DNA of 64,000 nt from Syngnathus acus (Eukaryota; Chordata; Actinopteri; Syngnathiformes; Syngnathidae). The notes beneath the pieces were generated by a model, which worked only from the letters and a program-made list of their open reading frames with translations, did not search any database and was not told the origin of the DNA. The stretch spans positions 5,592,000 through 5,655,999 of the forward strand of contig NC_051098.1 in the NCBI RefSeq assembly GCF_901709675.1, written 5' to 3'. How positions within the stretch are numbered: position 1 is the first letter of the stretch; each line of letters starts with the position of its first letter. Made by a program: the position numbers and the translations under genes. This document shows, piece by piece, positions 1 to 13,638 of the stretch.

Positions 1-1369
1 CTACATTCAGTTCCATCTTTTGAAAAATATCAATGAGGAAAGATGATATTAATGTTTATGAGCCATGTTGGACAGTGCTCCTTTCTACCCATCAATCGAC
101 ATATTGCTTGTGTAGTTTTTTTTTTTTTTTTTTTAAACTTGACAACTAGTATCTGTGAATATTTAAAATCAAGAAAAAGAGACAGGTCACAACCCAAGCT
201 AAATTTCACCGTGTTTGGTAAATACCATGAATAAATAATTGGTCGTTTATAATGTTGGAATTCATGGCTTTAGTCATCCCTGGAGTGCATAGATTCCCAT
301 GACTGACGGCTTCGCAATGAGCTAGTCAGTGAACTTGTTTCTAGTATCTTTATGTTATACGAAGACAGGACAGTTTCTACAATTGTACAATAGGTGCGTG
401 CCACCAGTATTCAAATCTGAATTAAACGTTTAATAGAAGTGTAGGTGTCCACCTGTAATTAAGAGTTTAGATGCATTATAAGTACTAGGCAGAAATTATA
501 GCTGTTAATGTGAAATGACTCATTTATTAGGTTCTTTAGTTTAAGTAATTTGGCAATTGACATGATTTTAAAAACAGCGTAACTTCCACTTTGAATTAGA
601 TTTAAAATCGGTAGTAGTTAAATTCCAATGATCCCTAGACCTACCAAACCTTTTTTTTTTTTCATTTTCTGCTAGTTTTTGAGTCTTAATGTCACTTTTG
701 TCTTCCATGTGTGCAAAACCTGCAGTTTTTTGTGTTTGTTTTGTTTGTTTGTTTGTTTGTTTGTTTGTTTGTTTGTTTAAAATGAGTTGGCTGTTGACAG
801 AAATTACACTATTTTAATAGTATGTTTGTGGTCAGTCATCTGCACTGTCTGATCAATATTTGTGAAATCATTTTTAATTTGATGAGCCAAATCCGTACTT
901 TTTGCTTGTTTTGTTTTTGTGGGGTTTGAAATAAATATCACTACCCTGATTCTTCTTGTCCTTCATCCAATCAGCATCGAGGAATATCCTTCAAAGGGCG
1001 TGTCTTTTCTCTTTTAATGTATGAACGACCTCTGAGGGAAAAGTTTGAAGCGCAGCCGCGGGTCTAATCAAGTCATGTCTAACTTTACCCTGTCCGGTGA
1101 TCAAATGTAGTATGCACTTGTATATACAAATGTGAGCATTCTGATTACTGTGCTAAAGGACTTAAGTAAAAGGTTAGTGGGAATTTTTGTCTTTATTTTT
1201 CTTCATTGCAAGCACCCTTGCAAGTAGCTGGGGAACCAGTGAGACGTGACCGGGGGGAACGTAAACCAAAAACGCCGCAAAACGGGGAAGCTGCTTTTTG
1301 GAAATAGTCCTCTTTTGCAATAAGTGTTACCGGCTGTTGGTGTATCACAACTTCTCACTTGAAAAGGAA
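1..1369. other. Intergenic and upstream region of rflnb
   Basis: No coding exon is recognisable. The stretch is AT-rich with poly-T runs and a (GTTT)n microsatellite at about 735-778. Just upstream of the refilin start there is a CCAAT-type box (CCAATCAG near 967) and a locally more GC-rich segment (about 1040-1300), which is the likely promoter and 5' UTR of the + strand refilin gene. The transcription start cannot be placed from sequence alone. Confidence 0.5.
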
Positions 1370-3563
1370 ATGGTTGGACGGTTGAACTTTCCAGATGTTT
1401 GCGAAGAGGACCCGCTGGGCATGAGCTGCCGGGTGGACAGGGGGCTAGACAGCCCGGACTCCGGGTTACCCCCGAGCCCCAGCGTTTGGCTAATGCATCA
1501 GGACAAACCAGCGCGTGGCGTCAGTCCGATACCGACGGACGAAGGATCGCGGGTGGGTAACAGATTCATAGTATTTTTGTCATTTTTCCTCATTGTCAGT
1601 ATGCATCACTAATGAGTCTCACCCGAAATGCAAAGTTGTAAAGGACCACTATCACCTGCGCCGGTGTTCTGAAAGTCTCCACCTGTTAACAACACGGTGC
1701 AGTGAATCTTGGCTCGACGTGAATCCAAAAATTCCAAAATGGTAGACTCTGCTCTAATGGGTTTATAATTGCCTACATTGATACAGATGTTAAAACTCAA
1801 ACTATACCCAAATTCTTACCAGTTATTTCCAAATTAATCGTATGACTCCAAAAGGAACTCTATCTGTCTATTATAATCAGTTGTTTAAAAAAACATTTCA
1901 TCTTAATATGCAAGTAAATCTGTTATAGTACATCAACATACTTTTTTTTTTATAATATAATCCTGGGTCTATCAATTGCTTGTTTTGCACCTCACTGCAC
2001 AGGACATGGGCATGTCTGTTTCTGCAACAACTACCTGAAGGAAACAATCACCCAATTTGCTGGATCAATGATTACAGCATGTGTAACAAATGTAATACTC
2101 TTACTTTGCCCCCTGTTGGAATACCAGAAGTTGTTTTTGATAACATTTTGCTTGCACCTCTGCTGAGAAAATACGTGGTCGGCTTACGTTCAAAGTTAGC
2201 TTCTTGCATTCTATTAGTTCACCACTACATGGGATTGAAAAACTTACAAAAAAAAAAAATTACACACTGTTCCTTTAATCATGTGTCATGATGGTGCTAC
2301 TTTGAGAGCTAAATATTTTTTGCTTTACGTGGTGCTTAGTGCAAAAAATTTGAGAACCACCTAGGCAATTATCAAATGATGATGTGCCAGTTTGCAGCTC
2401 TTTATTTTTTTTTGAAGGAGAATTGTTACTTTAATTAGCATTAGCAGTTTATGCAGGGGCGTTCTATATAGCATTGTTGCTACATGTAAAAAGAAAATAA
2501 GTCTGTGAATATGATAGGTTGTCAGATTTCCCCAATTGAATACAATGCTTTTGCTTTAAATATGTACTTCTAATATTATTTTAAATGTTCGTTTTTTTGT
2601 TTGCCTTTAAGCACATCTGCAGTGGAAATGGGCATTGAGCATTAGCTATGAATGTTATGCTGTATGTCAGTGTACGTTCGTACATATGTCTATGTTCAAA
2701 TCCACACAAAACTAAATGAAATGAACTCATTGGCTCGCTTATATTGGACCATACATACTATGTTCATTCTAACGTGCTTGTTTAATTGTATTTATGCATT
2801 TTGCAGGTTTCAGCTTTGCCCTCTGGGCCCTTCCAGCCTTGGTCCTATGGGGAAGGTATAGCAATTGAGCCTTTACCTCCTAAAGAAGTAAGGTTAGTTT
2901 TTGTTGAGAAGTTCCTCAATCTATCCATTTTGTCAACTGTGTTAAGGGTTTGTGTTCTGAGGTTCAGTGTTCGACTCTCGGCTGCATCCATCTTCTCCTT
3001 ACCTTGTGTGAGTTTTCTGCGGATACTCAGTCTTCCTCCCACAGTCCAAATATATGATTGTTTGGTTCATTGAAGATAAGCTGTGTGAACTGTGAATGCT
3101 TGTTTGTTTACATCTGCCCTGAGATTGGCAGGAGTAGTTCAAGGATGGCTGAGCGGAATAAAAGCAGCACTGTCCAGATGTGCAGACAGCTCAGTAACCT
3201 TCTATCCTCTGCAGGTACACCTCCTCAATGCACTATGACTCGGATCGCCACTTCATTCAGAATGTGGACCTGCAGCCGTGGGGTCAGGGGCTGGAACACT
3301 GCACGCAAACCATCACTGTCCTGTCCCACAGCACCTGGCGTCATTATAAGACACAACTGGATTTCCAGCCCCGCCATAGGCCGCAAAGCTTTACTAGCAC
3401 CACCATCATCTACCCCAAGAAAATGAGCGCCAAGTATGTCACAGAGCTGAGCTACGATCGCCACCGACAAGCCAGACGTTTCCTCTCCAGTGTGGAGTTG
3501 CTGGCAGCAGGAAGCTACCTCAGTAAGACAGAAAAGGTCATTTCGAGAAGTCCTGTTTTGTAA
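1370..3563 (+). CDS. rflnb: Refilin B-like (regulator of filamin protein), 3 exons
   Basis: Exons 1370-1552, 2807-2892 and 3215-3563; the joins keep frame and give 205 aa (human refilin B is about 214 aa). Refilins bind filamins and help bundle perinuclear actin. Visible family marks are the N-terminus MVGRL, the block LDSPDSGLPPSPS at residues 26-38, the exon 2 segment YGEG...PLPPKEVR, and in exon 3 RHFIQNV, TWRHYK, FQPRHRP, STTIIYPK and RRFLSSVEL. PLPPKEVRYTS and RRFLSSVEL favour refilin B over A. The exon 1 donor must be CGG|GTGGGT (phase 0); the neighbouring G|GTAACA would shift the frame. DSGLPPS fits a DSG-type phosphodegron, which is known family biology rather than something shown here. 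A likely 3' UTR runs to AATAAA near 4412. The B assignment rests on remembered family sequence. Confidence 0.87.
2930..3070 (+). repeat. Decayed SINE fragment in rflnb intron 2
   Basis: The stretch reads like the head and middle of the tRNA-headed SINE seen in full at 21052-21420: a TTCTGAGG-like start, a box-B-like GTGTTCGACTC, then a GTTTTCTGCGG...CTTCCTCCCACAGTCC segment. It is diverged and truncated. Confidence 0.45.
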
Positions 3564-4874
3564 CGTACCCCTTGGCTGGCTGTCGCTGACCCTGCTGTAC
3601 ATTTGAGTTGCTCGTTAACATTTTCTTAATTCATGGCACTGGTCCAGAATCACATGTGCTGTGTTACATAAAGCAGAAATGTAGACATAGTCTGAAGTGG
3701 AGCTTATACCCATTCATTCTATGTCTTCATTATTCTGCCAGTGGGTGAATCGTTCATTAGAAATGACCTTTATATTAATATTGTTTTTACAGGTCTTGAC
3801 CTACCAAGGATAATGACTTGCCCTCCATTGAAGCCTCCCATCAAGTTGGCCACTGCCTGATGTTTAACATTATTTTTAATGAGAGCAAAGACGATGACAA
3901 CTGTACTAGTTAAGGAAAGGGATAGAAATTCACTGTCGTGCAGGGTTTTGGTGCATGCTAAGAAATCACTTAAGAGAACCACACTGTACAAAGGATAATT
4001 AGCTATGAGGGTTTTTTTTGTTTTGTTTGTTTGTTTTCTTGCCTTTCTGCACTAAATTAGCACAAAATAAGCTCTTATCTTTTATTTTCGACATTGACAA
4101 ATGCATAATACTCATGTCTTTGGATTAGAGTAACCATTCAGTACGAGTAAGCTTTTGTATACATGAATTGTGCATGTGACATGGATGGAATATGAGTCTT
4201 AATTGAAGTGACAAATACAGTATTGTTTATCTCTCACTGGCCTACAAGGGAAATGTAACACTGCATTCCACAAGAGAAATTTGTATTTATTCTTTTTAAG
4301 CTTAGAGGTTTTATCATCTGATAAATTTATTTTGTCAATAGATATACAGTATTTGCGGGGTGCCTCACTGTTTCATTCTTATGTTTGCTATTGCTTTGGT
4401 GCCAATTTTGAAATAAAATAATTCATGCTCACCTATTTTTGAATTTGGTGTAAAATAAATGGTATACAGGATAGATGATGCGAGATATATGTGGTTGACT
4501 TCTAATAATTTAAAAAAAAAAAACGCACCTACGTACATAGTACATATCTCAGTCTCACGTCATGTTTTATAATAAAAAAAAAAAATAATCCCTGTAATTT
4601 GCGCCCGGCATCAACCGTAGTATAGACAAATGTATTTAGAAAAAAAAGCTTTACACCAATAATTGACATAGTTGCTGCACAATCATGTATATAAGACATT
4701 TAGAATGAACCATTTTGCAGTTTTTCTTCTGTAGTGCGAGAGCGCCTCGTAGTGGCTGGGGAGTGTAATTATTTAAATTTAGAGGACGACCAACTTCCAT
4801 TAATCCGGAACATTGAATTGTTGGGAATAAATTCTAATAATCAAAACAATATTGTCTTTTGAAAATCATAAAAG
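3564..4874. other. rflnb 3' UTR and intergenic sequence
   Basis: After the refilin stop codon the sequence is AT-rich and non-coding. AATAAA near 4412, and AATAAA again near 4454, are plausible poly(A) signals for the + strand transcript. From there to the tRNA I see only A-runs and no recognisable gene. Confidence 0.5.
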
Positions 4875-4947
4875 TGTTTCCACCCGGTCTCGAACCGGGG
4901 ACCTTTCGCGTGTTAGGCGAACGTGATAACCACTACACTATGGAAAC
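4875..4947 (-). tRNA. tRNA-Val (AAC)
   Basis: Read on the - strand this is a 73-nt cloverleaf. The acceptor arm GTTTCCA pairs perfectly with TGGAAAC, with discriminator A. The D arm contains the box A-like TAGTGTAGTGG. The anticodon stem TTCGC/GCGAA carries the loop CTAACAC, giving anticodon AAC (valine). The T arm is CCCGG/CCGGG with loop TTCGAGA (box B GGTTCGAGACC). No intron is present. Directly downstream on the - strand is TTTT (plus-strand AAAA 4870-4873), a minimal RNA polymerase III terminator. All stems are intact, so this looks like a working gene and not a SINE relic. Confidence 0.95.
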
Positions 4948-5547
4948 TGGTTCAAACGTTGCGTCATATAAGAAAGCAAACCATATCCATGCGGGATTTT
5001 TGATACGTTGAAATAGAGTCAAATGTTCTTATTTTTCAATATGTCATGACTTTTAACATGTTGAAATAGAGTCGAATGTTCTTATTTTATAACTTGTTTA
5101 GCTGCTGCAACGTAGAACTGAAATGTTTCGGTCAATTATTTACGATATGTTTGAACGCAGCATAAGACGTTTTATCTTAACACTCTTTGCATTTTGTAGT
5201 GTGTCCTGTCACAATTTTTTAGCGAGTATTTAACAAGCAAGCAATTATTATTTTTTTTTTACCATTATTATCATTTGTATTGATAAATAGTTAGTTTACC
5301 TCATTTTATAAACCACGCCCACATATTTCCGCATGGTGGACGAGAAGTCCTGTTGTACATGCTACATGTGTCCGAAGCAAAAACTTTGCTCGTGCCCGTA
5401 GTTTTACTAACGTAAGTACGTGTTAGCAACAATGTGCTTGTGTTTGATTTGAAGCACTTTAAGGCAAAGTGACAGGGTGGCAACGATCGGGCACCGCCAC
5501 CTACGTTAGCTGGTTATGCTAAGTGCTAACGCTACACCTTTGTAAGG
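4948..5547. promoter_or_regulatory. Intergenic spacer and probable dus4l promoter
   Basis: A 28-nt motif (GTTGAAATAGAGTCNAATGT...) occurs twice, at about 5007-5034 and 5060-5087, differing at one position. Closer to dus4l there is a CCACGCCC box near 5315 and a short mixed-composition segment, consistent with a TATA-less housekeeping promoter. The transcription start is not determinable. Confidence 0.35.
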
Positions 5548-7336
5548 ATGAAGACCAGTAACCAAAACAGCGTCATGAGCATTTTTGAAGAACAAAATGT
5601 GGTGAAAATTTGTGCGCCGATGGTTCGTTACTCTAAGTAAGTGTCATTTGTTTTTGTTTCTGCGCGTTTACTCCCGCCAAAATCGTGTCAGTATTTATTC
5701 AATGAAGTTCTATATCGCTGCAACAACAGAGGATCAGTAATTTTATTAGCTGCACCTCTTGTCTTGAGACCTACACATATGTCTTGGATTCTCGGTGAAT
5801 CATAACCCCCGTGCTATCATTTTTCTACAGACTCGCTTTCAGGTCGTTGGTAAGGAAGTACAACTGTGACATTTGCTTCACTCCAATGATAGTTGCATCT
5901 GACTTTGTGCGATCCATCAAAGCCAGAGACAGTGAATTCACCACAAATGAGTGTGAGTAGGTGTAATTCATCTGTGTTAAGCGCTATTAATCAACTGCGT
6001 AAATTGTACGATTACTTTTGTCCCTTGTCTGCCATAGGTGACAGACCTCTGATTGTACAGTTTGCTGCCCACGACTCTCAGACTCTGGTTGATGCAACGT
6101 GCGCTGTTGCGCCTTTCTCAGATGGAGTTGACCTGAACTGTGGATGTCCCCAGAGGTGAACATCTACCTGTTTTCAAAATAAAGCATAAACATTGGGCAG
6201 TGATAACACACAAGTCAACAATAATACATGAATACCGATTCATTCACCACACTGATCGAAATGAAGTCTGAAATGATTTTGCTTTATTTAATGATGGACT
6301 TCAAGTCTTGAAACAATCCATTTTACATTGCAGTTTATGAGTCAAAATTAGCTTTTTGCGCATCATTAATATTGAGAATCACGTATTTTTAAGTTTTTCT
6401 GATGATTGAAATGCTGAGATGGTCCTGAAAAGTTTTGCCGAGCTGGACGCAAAGTCAATGCGAGCTTGGTTCTACTCGCGGCGCATCAGTTAGCTAGTGA
6501 CGAGCTTCGGTTAGCTAGACGATTCAACGGATTATGGTGTCATTACTCAGTCATTAATTGTTGTTGTTTTCAGATGGGCCATGTCTGCTGGATATGGCGC
6601 TTGCCTTATCAACAAGCCAGAACTGGTTAAAGACATGATCAGACATGTCAAGAACCAAGTGGCCAATCCAAACTATACAACGTCCATTAAAATAAGGTAA
6701 AAAAAAAAAAAAGCTATTGCAAAAAAAAAAACCAGACATTAATAGTTAAATTGACTTTTGTAGAATTCACAACGACTTGAGGAAGACAGTAGACCTGTGC
6801 CAGAAGGTGGAGTCAGCAGGTGTATCGTGGATAACAGTGCACGGTCGTACGTCGGAGGAGCGTCACCAGCCAGTTCACTACGACGCCATAAAGACAATCA
6901 AAGACAGCGTGTCCATTCCGGTTATTGCCAACGGCGACATCAAGTACCCACGCGATGTGGAATCTATTCACCAGCTCACTGGTGTTAATGGTGAACCCTT
7001 TTTTGTTTTTAGTCAAAAATGCTTTATTGAAAGTACTCGTATATAACAATTTCCTGTTGATTTGTTTTAGGTGTGATGGTAGCGCGAGGGTTGCTGGCTA
7101 ACCCGTCCTTGTTCGCGGGGTATGAAGATACACCATTGCAGTGCATATGGGACTGGGTGGACATCTCTGTACAGCATGGCACTCCATTTACGTGCTTCCA
7201 CAATCATCTCATCTACATGCTTGAGAGGGTTAGCTCCCAGCCTGAGAGAAAAGTATTCAATTCTTTATGCAGTACATCTGCTGTAATAGACTACTTGCAG
7301 AGTACATATGGTTCAGTGCACGAGTTGGAAACATGA
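5548..7336 (+). CDS. dus4l: tRNA-dihydrouridine(20a/20b) synthase DUS4L, 6 exons
   Basis: Exons 5548-5636, 5831-5952, 6038-6155, 6574-6696, 6764-6990 and 7071-7336 join in frame to 314 aa (human DUS4L about 317 aa). The enzyme is an FMN-dependent, NAD(P)H-using reductase that makes dihydrouridine in the tRNA D-loop. Family marks: CAPMVRYSKLAFR near residue 23; PLIVQFAA at 74-81; NCGCPQR at 104-110, with Cys107 the expected catalytic acid; SIKIRIHNDL near 147-156; ITVHGRT at 174-180; IPVIANGDI at 202-210; and GVMVARGLLANP in the last exon, i.e. an FMN-binding TIM barrel. The start ATG opens the first in-frame exon. Donor 2 (AGT|GTGAGT) creates Cys71, where I recall glycine in human. AATAAA at 7626-7631 is a likely poly(A) signal. 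bcap29 follows 1.36 kb downstream in the same direction, as in other vertebrates. Confidence 0.93.
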
Positions 7337-8676
7337 ACATTTTCTATACAATTTGTCTGAATGGGGGACCAGGCGAGACATATCCCTGCACACTTTGGGG
7401 CAGGAGACACCCTGGCATGGTCGCCAGCCAATTGCAGGGCGCCTATAGGTGACAATTCACACACATTATACACGCTGCACAGGATAAAGCAATAGAAAAT
7501 GGACTGAATGGAATGATTAGCCAATTATTTGAAGTTTTGGGACTGTGCCCGAGTAAAGACCTTTTGACTGTGAGGCACGTGTGTTAAGCACTACTCATTC
7601 ATTTTGCTAATCTGTGGTCACTTATAATAAAACAATAGATTGACTTCTCTTTGTTGATGTAATTTCATTAGGTTTTGTTTGTTGTGCCATATACTGTTAC
7701 ATGACATCATATAAAACAGTATAAAAAATACATGTGATTTAATACTCAGTTGTAAGGTTTCAATTCCACCTGTTTACACATTTACAGGCTTAATTTGAAG
7801 TACAGTATATAAAAAGAAACACCAGAAGAAAGCTATACTATGTCTTGTCACCGTGGGATAGTGGGAACGTAATTTCGATTTCTTTGTGTCTTGGCATGTG
7901 AAGAAATTGACAATAAAGCAGACTTTGACTTTGATTAAATCAATTATAGTATTTCGACTGGGCGGAATTCAAAAAGGTCCCTTCAAAATAAGAGCGATTT
8001 AGTAGAACTAAATGTGCCATTAGCCTATTTCTCGAGTTCGACAGCAATTATGTTGCTACGGCGACCCCGTGTGGACAAGCGGTATAGAAAATGGATGGAT
8101 ATTTTGCTGGAACGCACACGTGACTTTATGTATTAAGTTTTAATCTGAAAGGATGCAACGGAAAGCATACTTCTTACCGGAAAAGTCGCGTAGTTGCATA
8201 TAGCAGGAAGTGTGGCAAGAGAGTCGACAGACGTAAGTTCCCACCTTCCTAATATTGTTTTAGAATAACTTTTAAAAGTGTGTTTGTCGTCAATTGTGTG
8301 CGTTCATACATGCCATATTGTTCAGGTGCAGATTTGATGAAATTCTTATGTTTTTATTGAAGTAGATAGGAAGTTTGAGTCTGTCACAAAAAGTACACAA
8401 GTGCGATTGATTTTCACTTGTAGCTGCGATCGTCTCTTCTGTGAGTTGTTTTTCTTTTGTGAGGAATATTTCACGTCACAATGTTGTTTGAGACCGCGTT
8501 GCGCCGTGTCATGTTATGTTAACTTAAACCTGACTCAATTGTGAGTTCAGAGAATGTTGAGACATGACAAACAGGTAGAGAACCTTGAGTGGAAATGGAC
8601 CACGCCTTCCATTGAACCTGTTGCAAGAAAAAGGAGGTTGTAAAACCAGTGTGCGCTGATCTTGCCCTCTTTTAAG
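7337..8676. other. dus4l 3' UTR, repeat fragments and bcap29 5' exon/promoter
   Basis: Contains the dus4l 3' UTR with poly(A) signal (7626-7631), a decayed SINE piece at about 7365-7450 (AGGAGACACCCTGG...CGCCAGCCAATTGCAGGG), a LINE-tail-like fragment (7876-7934), a second SINE tail (about 8058-8100, ending AAAATGGATGGAT), and then a probable untranslated first exon of bcap29. That exon would end at 8232 with the strong donor AC|GTAAGT, preceded by ETS-like GGAA motifs (CCGGAAA near 8178, AGGAAGTG near 8205). The matching acceptor before the start codon is TTTTAAG at 8676. Confidence 0.45.
7876..7934 (+). repeat. LINE 3'-tail-like repeat ending GACTTTGACTTTGA
   Basis: TTTCTTTGTGTCTTGGCATG, then GAAGAAATTGACAATAAAGC and AGACTTTGACTTTGA. 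The same sequence, in reverse complement and with one more CTTTGA unit, occurs at 16062-16127, so this is a dispersed element. The short terminal tandem (ACTTTG)n suggests the 3' end of a non-LTR retrotransposon; the family is inferred. Confidence 0.6.
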
Positions 8677-8695
8677 TTGACCTCATCGCTTCAAG

Positions 8696-10416
<1,721 letters not shown>

Positions 10417-12128
10417 CCTTTGGGAGAAATTCTCCACACAACTCCTTGTGACGCCGCGCAAATGACACCCAAAGCACATACAAGTTTTTAATGGAGCACA
10501 TTTTTAACTTTTTGACTCTCCTGGCACATGACTATCCCTAAGGAGAAATTTCACTCGCTTTCCTGTTTCTGGTCATTCACACTGCGGTGGAAAAAAAAAA
10601 GAAAATCATCTTGGACCACACATGAAAGTGACCCAGGTTGGATTTGAGGAAGAAAAAAAATAAACCGGAATCAAGCTGTTTAGAATGTCCTAAAATAATT
10701 CCATATACACACATACGTATGGGCAATAATGGGAATTGAGCTGCAAGGTCAATATTATCTCTTTTTTTGTTTGGGACTTCTCTGAAGCATGTTAGCATGA
10801 TTGAAAGAAAAAAAAAACATTCACGCTTGCTTTCAGCTTTGTCTTCTCAGAAATGATCCACTTCTTTGTGTGTATTTCTAAATCTCTTAATGGATCATTC
10901 CCTTATTCACGACCTCTATCACTCATGAAAGTTGCTGCTCTCACAAGTTTACATTTATTTGGATGTAGCACACATGCACTGTCAGGTCATTATGTCTTAG
11001 TGAAGCTTTTTCCCTTGTTTTGGCCATGTCTTAATTTGAATGTGTCATTTGCAAAAAAACGTGTGAGGTAACGCTTTTTAATGGTGTGTTAGGTGACAAG
11101 AATATGAATTTAACCGTATGGGACATTGAGTTTGTATTTTTGTTTTCCAATTTCACCAATGTTTCACCTAATGTATGGGCGATGGGCTATGCTGTATGCA
11201 CACTTTGCTCACTTTTGCTGACTATGTCACATGCATGTAAATCAACATGCCCATCACTGTCAGGAAGATGCACAAAGTTTTTTTTTGTTTTTTTTACATC
11301 TTACACAAAACACCCCAACGCATTTTTTTTAGATTGGGTATTCAAAGTTTTATTACTTGCAAGGTATTTTTTCTTGGCATTTTTACAAAAATAATCCATA
11401 ATAAAAATTAAATACATTCTGATTTTTATAATCCAAGTTATTTTTTTTCTGGTAAACTTCATTGCTGCTCTTCTGTCGGTATTTAATACTTGTGCCTGAC
11501 ACAGCTGAATTCAAAAGAGAGCAGTCACAATTCAGTCGAACCTCCCATTAGGTTATACAGCATGTATCCTCCGTAGTGATAAAGTCATACAAAACAATAT
11601 TGTCTACATTTATGAGGATATTATGTAGATATTTTGAATTTACCTTTGCTAAGTATATAAGGAGGATATTTTGTTTTCCCCAAGAAAGAAATATAGTAAA
11701 CAACTGAGAACATATGTCTGTTGAGTTTAGGCATCACTTTCTGCACACACACGCACACAACCCCCCCCAAAAAAACATCACAAAACAACGTCACTAGTGT
11801 AAAGTCTGACAATGTCGAGGTAGAGCTAAATACATATTAACAATACAAACTATGTCACGGTTGATCAATTGATCAAAAGCTGAGGGCAATGTTTGGCACA
11901 GGTGGAAACTACCATACATGGCAGTAAGTGATCGCCATGGTGACTACAAATATGCCCATTTGAGGATATTAATGTACTTAAGCGGCTGTTAGCGAATCAG
12001 AGCACTCGCTAGAATTGTTGTTAAGCAGTTGAGGCATTTAATATGACAGCATTCTGTCCAATCAGTGTTTTGAGTTTTGCTCTGGCAGTGCAGTGAGTCA
12101 CCAAACTGTCTGGAATTAATGTTATGGA

Positions 12129-12275
12129 TACGCTTAGGGCAGCTCGTTTGCCTCATGATTCTGAGGTTAAAGGTTCAAATATCTCTTCTTACTGTGTGGA
12201 GTTCTCTTGTACTTTCCACATTTAAAAAAGGCATGTTAGGTTGATTGAGGACTCAAAATGGATAAAACAATGAAT
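12129..12275 (+). repeat. Diverged SINE head fragment
   Basis: GCCTCATGATTCTGAGG, then AAAGGTTCAAAT and TGTGTGGAGTTCTCTTGTAC, then TTAGGTTGATTGAGGACTC follow the order of the head and middle of the full SINE at 21052-21420 in the opposite orientation. It is heavily mutated. Confidence 0.5.
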
Positions 12276-13189
12276 CCATTATGATTATTGTTGGAATATC
12301 TGTTTTGATGGGGTTAAAGTGAAAATGCAGGGAAAAGGCCAACGTTTCAATAAATTTTAGGGGGCAGGTCCCACTGACCTTGTGGGGTGGCAGTCTTTCT
12401 TACAGGAGACACTCCTCTGATGTGATATTGTATCACACACAGACTTCATATGCAGTACTGTACGTAAAACCTGCAAGGCACTTTTGGGCAGGAAACATTC
12501 CATTTGCCTATTCTTTCAACACTACAGCACACCAACAGCCCTCACAAAGGCAGGTTTGCTACTCCGGTCAGGTTCTGTCCTATTTGTCCACTATTCATGA
12601 TGTGTAAAGTGATCACAATTGTAAGGACACTGCATGGGGCCTTTGAAAATCGTATTTTGAATTTGACCCAAATCCTTGGGGGAAATTTTGAATCCATTGT
12701 TGTTGCTACTGCTACTAATGCTGTCTATTTTTTCTATTCATTTAAATTTTATTGTTTTGTTTTTTTGTTCCATTCTCTTTTCTCGGTCTCCTCTCAAACT
12801 CTTGTACTGTACAGTTCTGGTGCTGTCAGATAATCAGACCTCACCGTACAGCATGTATACACGTTTAAAAAAAAAAAAAAAAAAAAAGTGACTGTCAAAC
12901 TATTCTCAGGATAAAGAGTGTAAACTGAGTGTCTAGCATTTAGTCTAACATTAGTATCATAAAAAAGTAATGGCCAATAGACCTTCAATTTCTGAGTACT
13001 AACTGCAATAAAGTTGTAATGTAAGGGCTAAAGTCAAAATACAAAAAAGTTTAAATGTTATAAAATATATACATATAAATTAATCTAAAACATTGTAACT
13101 AATATTAAAGACCTGATGAATGCACAGTTTGTCTATAAATAAATATATATATATATACACACACCCTGCAGAAAGCGGCAGTTCACTTT

Positions 13190-13320
13190 ACATGATAAAA
13201 TTGCAATTTCGGACTTTATTCTCATAATACTGACTCTTGACTTTTTCCTCTTAACATTACAACTTTATTCTACTGACGTTACAGCTTTTTTCTTTCTTGT
13301 AATTGTATTTCATTTCAATG
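13190..13320. repeat. Diverged AT-rich minisatellite, locus 1
   Basis: Repeats of a roughly 22-35 nt motif of the type TTACAACTTTATTCTCATAA with heavy drift (ACTTTATTCTCATAATACTG, then TAACATTACAACTTTATTCT, then GACGTTACAGCTTTTTTC). A longer array of the same motif lies at 37900-38420. Confidence 0.55.
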
Positions 13321-13488
13321 TGGCATTATTATTCATTCATACATAAAAACAGTGTTAAATAAAAAGAAAATGTGTGGGGGGAAACAAATATAATACAAAT
13401 GCAAAATATCCAAGTACAGTATATGAAATCTCTGCAAATATGAGAATTCAGCAATATTGTCATCAGATTTAATATGATTCCCTGCAAG

Positions 13489-13492
<4 letters not shown>

Positions 13493-13544
<52 letters not shown>
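13493..13544. repeat. (TG)n microsatellite
   Basis: About 26 uninterrupted TG units followed by GCGCGCATGTGTGTATG, within the slco1c1 3' flank. Confidence 0.97.
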
Positions 13545-13552
<8 letters not shown>

Positions 13553-13638
13553 TGTGTATGTAGATAAGTTTGTTCATCTGCATGTGATGAAAAGGAGGTT
13601 GGTGGTGCTCAGAGGTCATCTTTTCCCTTTCAAGGGCA

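Larger units (their letters stand above)
10417..13638. other. Convergent 3' ends of bcap29 (+) and slco1c1 (-)
   Basis: No coding exon is recognisable. It holds the bcap29 3' UTR (possible poly(A) signals AATAAA near 10658 and 11400), a diverged SINE-like piece at about 12129-12275, an A-run at 12866-12887, a minisatellite-like stretch at 13190-13320, and a (TG)n microsatellite. The - strand slco1c1 3' UTR enters from the right; minus-strand AATAAA motifs lie at 13264-13269 and 13215-13220. Confidence 0.55.
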
